DNA of 18,234 nt from Bacteroidota bacterium. GTDB taxonomy: Bacteria; Bacteroidota; Bacteroidia; Chitinophagales; Chitinophagaceae. The stretch's first letter is position 1. Every line of letters starts with the position of its first letter. A program made the translations under genes and the position numbers. Positions 7,144 to 13,566 of the stretch are shown one piece after another. The stretch lies in contig JAEZCV010000184.1 of assembly GCA_023429985.1 (NCBI GenBank), positions 1 to 18,234 of the forward strand, given 5' to 3'. The notes under the pieces were generated by a model. The model saw nothing but the letters and a program-made list of their open reading frames with translations. It was not told the DNA's origin and did not search any database.

Positions 7144-8466
7144 TTATTTTGTTTCCAGGTTGAGCGCTTCAACTTCAGCAGTGAAGGACTGGTTAAAGGC
7201 AACCTGGTTATCGAACTTAATTTTATCGGTTTTCATTTTAAATTCAGGATACTTCTCTTTCCATTTAGCTTCTATGGCTTCTATCCTTTGAATTATGGCT
7301 TCCTTATTGTATTGCCGGGAATTTTTATCATACAACAATTCATCAAATCCCAATTCTATAAAATAATCGTTGTAATTAACGTTCATGAACAGGTGAAAAA
7401 GTTCTGTGACCGGTTTAGGAAGACTGTAGGAATACTGGCAATAAGAAATTCCATATTCACTGATTCTTGCTGCAACTTCCGGAAGTTTATTTTCCTTGTA
7501 CCAGTTAATATTCTGGTTAGCATTATAAATAGCATCCGCAATGGTTTTAAAGTTTTGCGGGGTTACTATTGAAAATGTATACCTGGACCGGAACAGGTAA
7601 GGAAAGAATTCAGACCTTTCTTTCTCGAGCAATTTTTGGAAGCATTCCATCATCTCCTGGTTCTTTTCCGTAACCTGTCGCTCATCCTTTCTAAAATAAA
7701 TTTCCACCACTTTCTCCAGCGACAATAACAATTTTCCTTCGGGAACAATAAGGTAATCGATCCTGTATGCCAGCGCCAGCAGCAGGTAGGCTATACCACC
7801 CGAATACTTATCTGCATCAATCGAATTAATGGTATCAAGGGTTTCGGTGATCCATTTTTTAAAGTGACGGAATTTAATTTCTTTTTCTTCATCCGGAATG
7901 GCTTCCAGGTGATCGGTATCAACAGGCTGCAGCGAATTAAAATCCTGCACCAGCAGGTCGTCCTGTTTATCGGTTTTAGTGGCCAGTTCTTTAAGGCCAT
8001 AATATAATTTGCTGGGGTTTGCCGTATTGATATCGCTTTCAAAAAGCATATATAATTTCCCCTTGTCCATAGCATACCTGCCATAATAAAGGGTAAAATT
8101 CATTTCAAGTAAACGCCGCATAACGGGTACGCTGGGAACAGGCATCAGGGCCAGTTGAGCTTCCGCCTCCAGCAGGTGTTCGTCGTAAGTGCCGCGTATG
8201 ATCTTGGAACCCTGAAAGAAATAAAACGCCCCCTTGTTCCCATCGCGCTTGTGCACTACATTTTCTATTTCATCGTCGGACAGGTATTCAAAAAAAGCAT
8301 CAATGCTCTGGAAGTATTTTTTTTCTTTAAAAAGCGTATCTGCCAAATTCCATTTCTCAACCTTTGTAACAGATTTATTGTTGTCGGAATAGCGACCGAA
8401 TATGATCCCCGGCTCCTTATCGTTTTCCTGTTTTTTGTTTGGCCTGCTAAAAATCTTATCCAGCAT
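7144..8466 (-). CDS. Uncharacterised 440-aa protein with a possible YbjN/chaperone-like domain
   Basis: I do not recognise a named family for the whole protein. It is soluble and charged, with no signal peptide or clear membrane span. Residues about 70-178 contain a pattern (PSVPVMRRLLEMNFTLYYGRYAMDKGKLYMLFESDI...GLKELATKTDKQDDLLVQDF) resembling YbjN/type III secretion chaperone-like domains, and it parallels the C-terminal part of the protease encoded next. A mainly helical region follows, with a hydrophobic helix near 221-247 and a lysine-rich C-terminus. The gene leads the minus-strand run; its stop is one base from the protease start, so the products are likely made together and may interact. 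The start ATG 8466 follows a weak -7-like element (CAACTTTGC at 8496-8504). Confidence 0.7.
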   Translation of the reverse strand: MLDKIFSRPNKKQENDKEPGIIFGRYSDNNKSVTKVEKWNLADTLFKEKKYFQSIDAFFEYLSDDEIENVVHKRDGNKGAFYFFQGSKIIRGTYDEHLLEAEAQLALMPVPSVPVMRRLLEMNFTLYYGRYAMDKGKLYMLFESDINTANPSKLYYGLKELATKTDKQDDLLVQDFNSLQPVDTDHLEAIPDEEKEIKFRHFKKWITETLDTINSIDADKYSGGIAYLLLALAYRIDYLIVPEGKLLLSLEKVVEIYFRKDERQVTEKNQEMMECFQKLLEKERSEFFPYLFRSRYTFSIVTPQNFKTIADAIYNANQNINWYKENKLPEVAARISEYGISYCQYSYSLPKPVTELFHLFMNVNYNDYFIELGFDELLYDKNSRQYNKEAIIQRIEAIEAKWKEKYPEFKMKTDKIKFDNQVAFNQSFTAEVEALNLETK

Positions 8467-8495
8467 ACTTGATTTCGTAATTTATCAATTCCACC

Positions 8496-8504
8496 GCAAA
8501 GTTG
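8496..8504 (-). promoter_or_regulatory. Possible -7 element of the 440-aa gene run
   Basis: On the minus strand the bases are CAACTTTGC, one mismatch from TAnnTTTGC, 29 bases before ATG 8466. No -33 TTG at proper spacing is evident. It is the best candidate in the 200-bp divergent region 8467-8666, which otherwise holds only AT-rich sequence and the dnaN promoter region. Confidence 0.35.
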
Positions 8505-8630
8505 CCTATTTCAACTCAAAGCCTGAAAAACATTCAAATTATGGGCCGCGTGGGCAAAAAAGTTTATTTAAAGGAAAATTTTGGGGGAAGATGGATGATA
8601 AACATACATTTCAGGTGTTCTAAAAATCAT

Positions 8631-8638
8631 TAGTTTCG
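8631..8638 (+). promoter_or_regulatory. Possible -7 element of dnaN
   Basis: TAGTTTCG differs from TAnnTTTG by one base and ends 28 bases before the dnaN ATG at 8667. A similar TTCG variant precedes kdsB. No convincing -33 element is visible. Confidence 0.35.
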
Positions 8639-8666
8639 CCCCAACCTATACCTCAAATTTTATTTC

Positions 8667-9053
8667 ATGAAGTTTATCGTTTCATCCTCTCAACTGCTTA
8701 AGCAACTTCAGCAGATTAATGGTGTAATTAATGCCAATACTGTTTTGCCTATCCTGGAGGATTTCCTGTTTGAAGTGGAAAAGAACAGGCTTACTGTAGT
8801 GGCTACCGACCTGGAGACTGTTATGCGCATTCAGCTCGACATTGAAGCTAAAGACAGTGGTAAGGTTTGTATTCCGGCGCGCATATTAATGGATTCTTTA
8901 AAAAACCTGCCCGATCAACCGCTAACCTTTACTATTGATAAGAATTTTGGCGTTGAGATCACTAGCGACAATGGCAAGTACAAGGTGATGGGCGAAAACC
9001 CCGATAATTTTCCCAAGGAACCCGCCGCCGACGATACTACTGCTTTACCATGA
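8667..9053 (+). CDS. dnaN: DNA polymerase III sliding clamp, N-terminal part (domain I) of split dnaN
   Basis: The beta clamp encircles DNA and tethers the replicative polymerase. This 128-aa frame carries the whole first clamp domain, from MKFIVSSSQLLKQLQQINGVINANTVLPILEDFLF to DNGKYKVMGENPDNFPKEPAADDTTALP, then stops at TGA. A normal clamp is about 370 aa. The rest is encoded in the next frame, starting at an ATG that overlaps this stop (ATGA, 9050-9053). Frames 1 and 2 together give 371 aa with no residues apparently lost, so a single missing base (reading CC-ATG where CCA-ATG would be in frame) explains everything. Alternatives are a real split gene with translational coupling, or a frameshift. 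Sequencing error is the plainest explanation because dnaN is essential. Confidence 0.9.
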   Translation: MKFIVSSSQLLKQLQQINGVINANTVLPILEDFLFEVEKNRLTVVATDLETVMRIQLDIEAKDSGKVCIPARILMDSLKNLPDQPLTFTIDKNFGVEITSDNGKYKVMGENPDNFPKEPAADDTTALP

Positions 9054-9781
9054 CCTCCTCGGCACTGGTAACAGGCATTAATAAAACTATTTTTGCCGTA
9101 AGCACCGACGATCTCCGTCCGGCCATGACCGGCGTTTTCTTCGAACTGAATGAAGATTATATACAATTTGTGGCTACCGATGCACACAGGCTGGTGAGGT
9201 ATAAAAGAACCGACGTTAGCTGCCCTAAATCTGATTCATTTATTGCCCCGCGCAAACCTTTGAACCTGCTGAAGGCGGCATTGCCCGATAACGATGATGA
9301 GATCACGATCAGCTATAATACCAACCACCTTTTTGTAAAACATGGCACCACCCAAATGAGCTGCCGACTGATAGATGCCCGTTTTCCCGACTACAAAGTG
9401 GTGATTCCGGCCGACAATCCTTATAAAATGGTTATCGGCAAATCCGATTTTCAAAGCGCCTTACGCAGGGTAAGCGTATTTAGCAACAAAAGCACCAACC
9501 AGGTGGCTTTAAACATTAGCGGTAGCGAACTGCAGCTGGCAGCCCAGGATGTTGACTTTTCTTTTGAAGGAAATGAAAGAATGAAGTGCCAGTACGATGG
9601 CGAAGACATTACAATTGCTTTTAACGCGCGTTTTTTAATTGAAATGCTCAATTCTTCCGACAGCAGCGAAATCAGGCTGGAGCTTTCCACACCAACCAAG
9701 GCCGGCATTATAAAACCCATGGAACACGATGTTAATGAAGATATACTGATGCTGGTAATGCCTTTAATGCTTAATCAATAA
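9050..9781 (+). CDS. dnaN: DNA polymerase III sliding clamp, C-terminal part (domains II and III) of split dnaN
   Basis: The 243-aa frame encodes the second and third clamp domains: MTSSALVTGINKTIFAVSTDD, then RPAMTGVFFELNED and VATDAHRLVRY, CRLIDARFPDYKVVIP at the domain II/III region, RRVSVFSNKSTNQVALN, and the conserved C-terminus LMLVMPLMLN that helps build the partner-binding cleft. All of this fits Bacteroidota clamps. It begins exactly where domain I ends, in the -1 frame, overlapping the previous stop by four bases. No Shine-Dalgarno-like sequence lies at normal distance; an AAGGA at 9015-9019 is about 30 bases upstream. Translation on its own would need re-initiation at ATGA. A rho-independent terminator follows at 9800. 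Confidence 0.9.
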   Translation: MTSSALVTGINKTIFAVSTDDLRPAMTGVFFELNEDYIQFVATDAHRLVRYKRTDVSCPKSDSFIAPRKPLNLLKAALPDNDDEITISYNTNHLFVKHGTTQMSCRLIDARFPDYKVVIPADNPYKMVIGKSDFQSALRRVSVFSNKSTNQVALNISGSELQLAAQDVDFSFEGNERMKCQYDGEDITIAFNARFLIEMLNSSDSSEIRLELSTPTKAGIIKPMEHDVNEDILMLVMPLMLNQ

Positions 9782-9799
9782 ATTTTTACCAATTTAATT

Positions 9800-9824
9800 A
9801 AAAGCACCCCTGAGGTGCTTTTTT
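9800..9824 (+). terminator. Rho-independent terminator after dnaN
   Basis: A perfect 9-bp stem, AAAAGCACC pairing with GGTGCTTTT, encloses a CCTGA loop and runs into further T residues. It lies 19 bases past the dnaN stop and separates it from the DUF2007-like gene. Confidence 0.85.
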
Positions 9825-9890
9825 AAGGCATTTTTATTGCTGGTTCCAGGTGAGAATTAAATTTCTTAATTTAAAGAATGAAGCCGTGTT

Positions 9891-10289
9891 ATGGATTTTG
9901 TTGAATTAAGAAGTTTTGATAACTATATAGAAGCCAATATTGTGCTCAACATGTTGCAGCACCAGGATATTGTATGTCATTTGAAAGATGAACATATCAT
10001 TACCATAGATCCCTTGTTAAGTCCTGCTCTTGGTGGTATGAAACTAATGGTACATCACAGCCAGGTAGAGCGCGCATGGGACCTTCTTGAAAATGCAGAA
10101 GCGCAGTACTTAAAAACAAAAGCCTGCCCTGTATGTAAATCGCACAACCTATCGGTTGTAAGTATAAAGAAAAAGCACAAATGCAAGCTGGCTGCTTTGG
10201 CCAGCATGGTATTAAATGGCCATTCGGTTGAAGTAACAAAAGTGTACCGTTGCAACACCTGCGGTTATGATTTTAAAGAATTGCCCTGA
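9891..10289 (+). CDS. DUF2007-like protein with C-terminal zinc ribbon
   Basis: 132-aa cytoplasmic protein of unknown function. Residues about 4-68 (ELRSFDNYIEANIVLNMLQHQDIVCHLKDEHI...GGMKLMVHHSQVERAWDLL) fit the DUF2007 fold, a small ferredoxin-like domain sometimes called a putative signal-transducing protein. A zinc ribbon follows, with Cys pairs CPVC near 78-81 and CNTC near 123-126, and a basic KKKHKCK stretch between them. No signal peptide or membrane span. It follows the dnaN terminator, so it must have its own promoter within 9825-9890, where I see only AT-rich sequence and no clear TAnnTTTG. The fatty acid hydroxylase gene follows after 55 bp. The role is not inferable; DUF2007 members sit in many contexts. 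Confidence 0.7.
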   Translation: MDFVELRSFDNYIEANIVLNMLQHQDIVCHLKDEHIITIDPLLSPALGGMKLMVHHSQVERAWDLLENAEAQYLKTKACPVCKSHNLSVVSIKKKHKCKLAALASMVLNGHSVEVTKVYRCNTCGYDFKELP

Positions 10290-10344
10290 TAAATATTTGT
10301 AAATTGAGGAGTCAGAATTCAAACTGGCCCGCAGAAATTCCATC

Positions 10345-11163
10345 ATGGATCTTATTAATTATTTTCAAACACTTGAACAGCGGCCGGTCGAGCGAATGAT
10401 CCTGTTAGTTTCGGGAATGCTTTTCCTTTGGATATTGGAAGGCGCCATTCCTTTGCTGGGAATGAAATATAAAAAGAACAAATGGCGCCACGCTTCCATT
10501 AATTTTACTTTCACTGTTATTCATCTTTTGATTCATACTGGTTTTGCTTTCTTCATTGTTATACTTTCAGGAATGGCAAAAGATAATGGCTGGGGAATAG
10601 TAAACTGGCTGGGGCTTTCTGTTTTCTCTACCATCATCATTTCTTTCTTTATACTTGATTTTTTTGGTGGCTGGCTGGTGCACCTGGTTCAACATAAGAC
10701 CCGCCTGCTTTGGAAGTTTCATGTTATTCATCATTCCGACAATAATGTTGATGTTACTACAGGACTTCGCCACCATCCGGTTGAAAGTTTACTTCGTGGA
10801 ATTTTCTTTTTAATGGGTGTTGCCCTTGCTGGCGCACCCATGTATGCCGTTATGATTTTTCAAACAGTTTTGGTGCTGGCAACGCAGTTTACCCACGCAA
10901 ACATCAGTCTTCCCAAATGGTTAGACACTCCCTTAAGCTACTTCCTTGTTTCACCCAATATGCATAAAGTTCATCATCACTGGAAACAGCCTTATACCGA
11001 TAGTAATTACGGGGCTATACTTTCTGTCTGGGACAGGTTGTTTGGAACATTCCGAAAACTGGAACCCGAAAATATCCGGTATGGTATTGACAAGGATTAT
11101 TCGAACGATGAAGATGAAAATCTCAAAATGTTGCTGGGAAGTCCGTTTAAAAAAACAATTTAA
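10345..11163 (+). CDS. Fatty acid hydroxylase superfamily (sterol desaturase-like) membrane protein
   Basis: Integral membrane di-iron oxygenase of the fatty acid hydroxylase superfamily, whose members hydroxylate or desaturate sterols, fatty acids, carotenoids or ether lipids. The 272-aa product has hydrophobic segments near 15-35, 48-75, 85-110 and 150-180. The histidine clusters of the family are all visible: HLVQH (HxxxH), FHVIHHSD (HxxHH), RHHPVE, QFTHANISLP and the C-terminal NMHKVHHHWKQPYTDSNYG. The length is usual for bacterial members. The exact substrate is not determinable. The gene lies 45 bp ahead of kdsB on the same strand, so a role in envelope lipids is possible but only inferred. 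An imperfect -7-like AATATTTG sits at 10292-10299. Confidence 0.87.
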   Translation: MDLINYFQTLEQRPVERMILLVSGMLFLWILEGAIPLLGMKYKKNKWRHASINFTFTVIHLLIHTGFAFFIVILSGMAKDNGWGIVNWLGLSVFSTIIISFFILDFFGGWLVHLVQHKTRLLWKFHVIHHSDNNVDVTTGLRHHPVESLLRGIFFLMGVALAGAPMYAVMIFQTVLVLATQFTHANISLPKWLDTPLSYFLVSPNMHKVHHHWKQPYTDSNYGAILSVWDRLFGTFRKLEPENIRYGIDKDYSNDEDENLKMLLGSPFKKTI

Positions 11164-11196
11164 ATGCGCCCTGTTTACTTCCCGCATCATTCCTGT

Positions 11197-11204
11197 TAAC
11201 TTCG
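11197..11204 (+). promoter_or_regulatory. Possible -7 element of kdsB
   Basis: TAACTTCG matches TAnnTTTG at all but one position and ends four bases before the kdsB ATG. It resembles the TTCG variant before dnaN. No -33 element is obvious, and kdsB could equally be read through from the upstream gene. Confidence 0.35.
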
Positions 11205-11208
11205 TTTC

Positions 11209-11925
11209 ATGAAAAAGATCGCGCTCATTCCTGCCCGCTATGATGCTTCCAGGTTCAGGGGTAAATTAATGGCCAGCCTAAAAGGAAAATCGGTGATCAG
11301 GCATACCTACGATGGTACCCTGGCTACCGGTTTGTTTGATGAAGTGATTGTTGTAACCGACAGCGATGTAATTTTCAAAGAGATCACGCAACATGGAGGA
11401 AGCGCAGTAATGAGTACAGGAAATCATGAAAGTGGCAGCGACCGTATTGCAGAAGCTGCAGCAAATATGGATGCTGATGTAATTGTAAATGTGCAGGGCG
11501 ATACTCCTTTTATAAAAAAAGAACCGCTGGAAATATTATTAAATCAATTTGACGAAGCATCTGTACAGGTAGCTTCGCTGATGCAGTTGCTGGAAGATGA
11601 GGAACAGATCAACGATCCCAATTTTGTAAAGGTTTGTGTTGACAATAAAATGAATGCCCTGTTTTTCAGCAGGAGTCCTATCCCTTATCCCAGGAATAAA
11701 GAAATTGAAATTGCATATTACGAACACATTGGTGTATATGCTTTCAGAAAGCCGGCTTTGATGAAGTTTACTTCTTTGCCGGTATCACCACTTGAAAATG
11801 CCGAAAAGATCGAATGTTTGCGATATCTGGAAAATGGCATCGGCATCAGGATGGTTGTTACTGAATATATGGGTGTTGAAATAGATACCCCTGATGATCT
11901 TGAAAAAGCAGAAGCTTTACTTTAA
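11209..11925 (+). CDS. kdsB: Kdo / 8-amino-Kdo cytidylyltransferase
   Basis: Transfers CMP from CTP to 3-deoxy-manno-octulosonate (or its 8-amino form), making the activated sugar for the lipopolysaccharide inner core; cytoplasmic. The 238-aa length is normal. Motifs in order: IPARYDASRFRGK (residues 7-19), VIVVTDSD near 46, MSTGNHESGSDRIAEA near 68, VNVQGDTP (93-100), FFSRSPIPYPR, YEHIGVYAFRKPALM, EKIECLRYLENG and the C-terminal GVEIDTPDDLEKAEALL. Two deviations stand out: Arg17 where most homologues have Pro (RxPGK), and Thr99 where GDEP is usual. Two genes downstream lies kdnB, which makes the precursor of 8-amino-Kdo, so 8-amino-Kdo (EC 2.7.7.90) may be the true substrate; this is inference from context. 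Confidence 0.9.
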   Translation: MKKIALIPARYDASRFRGKLMASLKGKSVIRHTYDGTLATGLFDEVIVVTDSDVIFKEITQHGGSAVMSTGNHESGSDRIAEAAANMDADVIVNVQGDTPFIKKEPLEILLNQFDEASVQVASLMQLLEDEEQINDPNFVKVCVDNKMNALFFSRSPIPYPRNKEIEIAYYEHIGVYAFRKPALMKFTSLPVSPLENAEKIECLRYLENGIGIRMVVTEYMGVEIDTPDDLEKAEALL

Positions 11926-11961
11926 CCTGATTATGCTTATTTTTCTCTTCTAAAATTTTTT

Positions 11962-12438
11962 ATGAAAACTCTGTTTGCATTCACTTTTCTACTGGTATTT
12001 TTTTCCTGCGCCAATGACAACAATACCGCTTCTGCTTCTACTGGTACTTCAACTGCTAAAAATGAAAACGCAGCTACATCTTCTGCAATTGATGGTTTTT
12101 ACGAAGGACCTTTTACCAACGGAATGAAAGAAACATTCATCAGCTTCCAGGTGTTCAATAATGGAACTGAACTGAAAGATCTTACATTCAAAGGCTACTG
12201 GCGTTGCGATGGAAAGCTGGAGTTGACAAAGATGGGACCGGAAGGAAAATTTGCAATTGTAAACGGTAAGGTAAAAGCTCATATAACCCAACCGGAAGGG
12301 GGTGGCGCTACTGCAACGCGCTTTGAATTACTGGCCAACTTTTCCGGAAATTCGGCAGAAGGCCATTTCAGAATGAACATTAACGCCCTTAATTGCGATA
12401 CCTATAATCTCAACTGGAAAGCAAATAAGGTTAACTAG
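11962..12438 (+). CDS. Small putative lipoprotein between kdsB and kdnB
   Basis: 158-aa protein of no recognised family. The N-terminus MKTLFAFTFLLVFFSC is a lipoprotein signal peptide with a lipobox-like FFSC, followed by a low-complexity Asn/Thr/Ser/Ala linker to about residue 45. The folded part (IDGFYEGPFTNGMKETFISFQVFNNGTELKDLTFKGYWRCDGKLELTK..., ending FRMNINALNCDTYNLNWKANKVN) looks beta-rich, with two cysteines that could pair. Likely anchored in the outer or inner membrane. It sits 36 bp after kdsB and 41 bp before kdnB on the same strand, so it may be co-expressed with them, though an imperfect -7 (TATTTTTC, 11938-11945) also lies upstream. Function unknown. Confidence 0.7.
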   Translation: MKTLFAFTFLLVFFSCANDNNTASASTGTSTAKNENAATSSAIDGFYEGPFTNGMKETFISFQVFNNGTELKDLTFKGYWRCDGKLELTKMGPEGKFAIVNGKVKAHITQPEGGGATATRFELLANFSGNSAEGHFRMNINALNCDTYNLNWKANKVN

Positions 12439-12466
12439 TAAATTTTTTCAACTTACTTCAATCCTG

Positions 12467-12475
12467 CACCTTTGC
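12467..12475 (+). promoter_or_regulatory. Possible -7 element of kdnB
   Basis: CACCTTTGC is one mismatch from TAnnTTTGC and ends four bases before the kdnB ATG, the same tight spacing seen at three other genes here. The -33 region lacks a clear TTG. Confidence 0.4.
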
Positions 12476-12479
12476 TTTT

Positions 12480-13559
12480 ATGAAATTCAGAAATTTTAAA
12501 ATGGTGGATTACGTTGTCTTCGGAAGGGGCAGCTTTAACCAACTGGAAGAGATCATTGATCCGCAACGCAAGGATGATTATCCTATGGTCTTTTTGGTTG
12601 ACCATCATTTTGAAAATAAAGGCGAACATCTTCTTAATAGAATTCCTGCGAAAAAAAATGACAAGATCATTTTTGCGGATGTATACCACGAACCAAAAAC
12701 CACTTATGTAGATTCATTGGCCGACCAGCTGAAAGATGAATTTGGAATGGTGAGCGGTATTATTGGAATTGGTGGCGGTTCTACCATGGACCTTGCAAAA
12801 GCTGTAAGCCTGATGATGAACAACCCCGGGTCCTCGGCCGATTACCAGGGCTGGGACCTTGTAAAAAAACCAGGTGTGTATAAAGTGGGCATTCCAACAC
12901 TCAGCGGTACCGGCGCAGAGGTTAGTCGTACTACGGTTTTGACCGGACCCACAAGAAAACTGGGAATGAATTCGGATTTCACACCTTTTAATCAAATTGT
13001 TCTCGACCCTGAACTAACAAAAGATGCCCCTGTCAACCAGCGCTTTTATACGGGTATGGACTGCTATATTCATTGCATTGAAAGCTTAACCGGAACCTAC
13101 CTTAATGAATTCAGTAAATCTTATGGCGAAAAAGCGCTTGACCTTTGCCGTTATATATTTCTTGAAAAAGATAACTGGGACGACGAGTGTGATGATAAAT
13201 TAATGATGGCTTCCTATGCAGGCGGAATGAGCATTGCCTATTCACAGGTGGGTGTGGCACACGCAGTAAGTTATGGACTGAGTTATTTACTGGGAACTAA
13301 ACACGGTATTGGCAACTGCATTGTTATGAACCATATTGAAGAATATTATCCCGAAGGTGTTGCAGAATTTAAAAGAATGGTTGATAAAAACAATATTGAA
13401 ATTCCCGAAGGCATTTGCAAAGGACTTTCGGAAGATGATTTTAATAAAATGATTGATGTATCCCTGGGAATGAAACCTCTATGGGAAAATGCTCTTGGCA
13501 ATGACTGGGAAAAAATTATGACCCGGGAAAAGCTGCGCGAGCTTTATGGCAGGTTGTAA
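12480..13559 (+). CDS. kdnB: 3-deoxy-manno-octulosonate 8-oxidase (iron-containing alcohol dehydrogenase)
   Basis: KdnB oxidises the C8 hydroxyl of Kdo to an aldehyde, which KdnA then transaminates to 8-amino-3,8-dideoxy-Kdo for lipopolysaccharide (pathway known from Shewanella). The 359-aa product is a group III iron-type dehydrogenase: GIGGGSTMDLAKAVS (96-110) binds the nucleotide; LSGTGAEVSRTTVLTGPTRK (141-160) follows; the probable metal ligands are Asp194 and His198 (GMDCYIHCIE), His261 (GVAHAVSYGL) and His275 (KHGIGNC). The DYQGWDLVKKPGVYKVGIPT and NALGNDWE segments are what I recall of KdnB rather than generic alcohol dehydrogenases. kdsB is two genes upstream; kdnA is not in the window. 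The last 7 bp before the convergent lipoprotein gene hold no terminator. Annotation pipelines may call it a generic iron-containing alcohol dehydrogenase. Confidence 0.83.
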   Translation: MKFRNFKMVDYVVFGRGSFNQLEEIIDPQRKDDYPMVFLVDHHFENKGEHLLNRIPAKKNDKIIFADVYHEPKTTYVDSLADQLKDEFGMVSGIIGIGGGSTMDLAKAVSLMMNNPGSSADYQGWDLVKKPGVYKVGIPTLSGTGAEVSRTTVLTGPTRKLGMNSDFTPFNQIVLDPELTKDAPVNQRFYTGMDCYIHCIESLTGTYLNEFSKSYGEKALDLCRYIFLEKDNWDDECDDKLMMASYAGGMSIAYSQVGVAHAVSYGLSYLLGTKHGIGNCIVMNHIEEYYPEGVAEFKRMVDKNNIEIPEGICKGLSEDDFNKMIDVSLGMKPLWENALGNDWEKIMTREKLRELYGRL

Positions 13560-13566
13560 GTTTTAT

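Noticed and set aside
7143..7202. N-terminal extension of the protease starting at 7202
   Set aside because: The extra 20 residues overlap the end of the upstream gene by 59 bp, while ATG 7142 sits one base after that gene's stop and starts directly at the protease fold.
7474..7487. 14-bp palindrome AACTTCCGGAAGTT
   Set aside because: Within the 440-aa coding sequence. The word CGGAAGTT recurs near 6471 and 3173, but all three are in coding DNA with no shared context, so no regulatory site is claimed.
7123..7572. 149-aa open frame on the plus strand
   Set aside because: Antisense to the 440-aa gene and protease start; Phe/Ile-rich shadow composition and no supporting motif or promoter.
8467..8666. 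Small RNA gene or replication origin in the 200-bp gap before dnaN
   Set aside because: No strong hairpin, terminator or DnaA-box cluster (TTATCCACA-like) is visible, and dnaA is not adjacent.
9008..9050. Programmed -1 frameshift in dnaN
   Set aside because: No canonical X-XXY-YYZ heptamer exists in the window where a slip could work; TTTTCCC and TTTACCA fit poorly, and no strong downstream stem was seen. Base loss or re-initiation is favoured.
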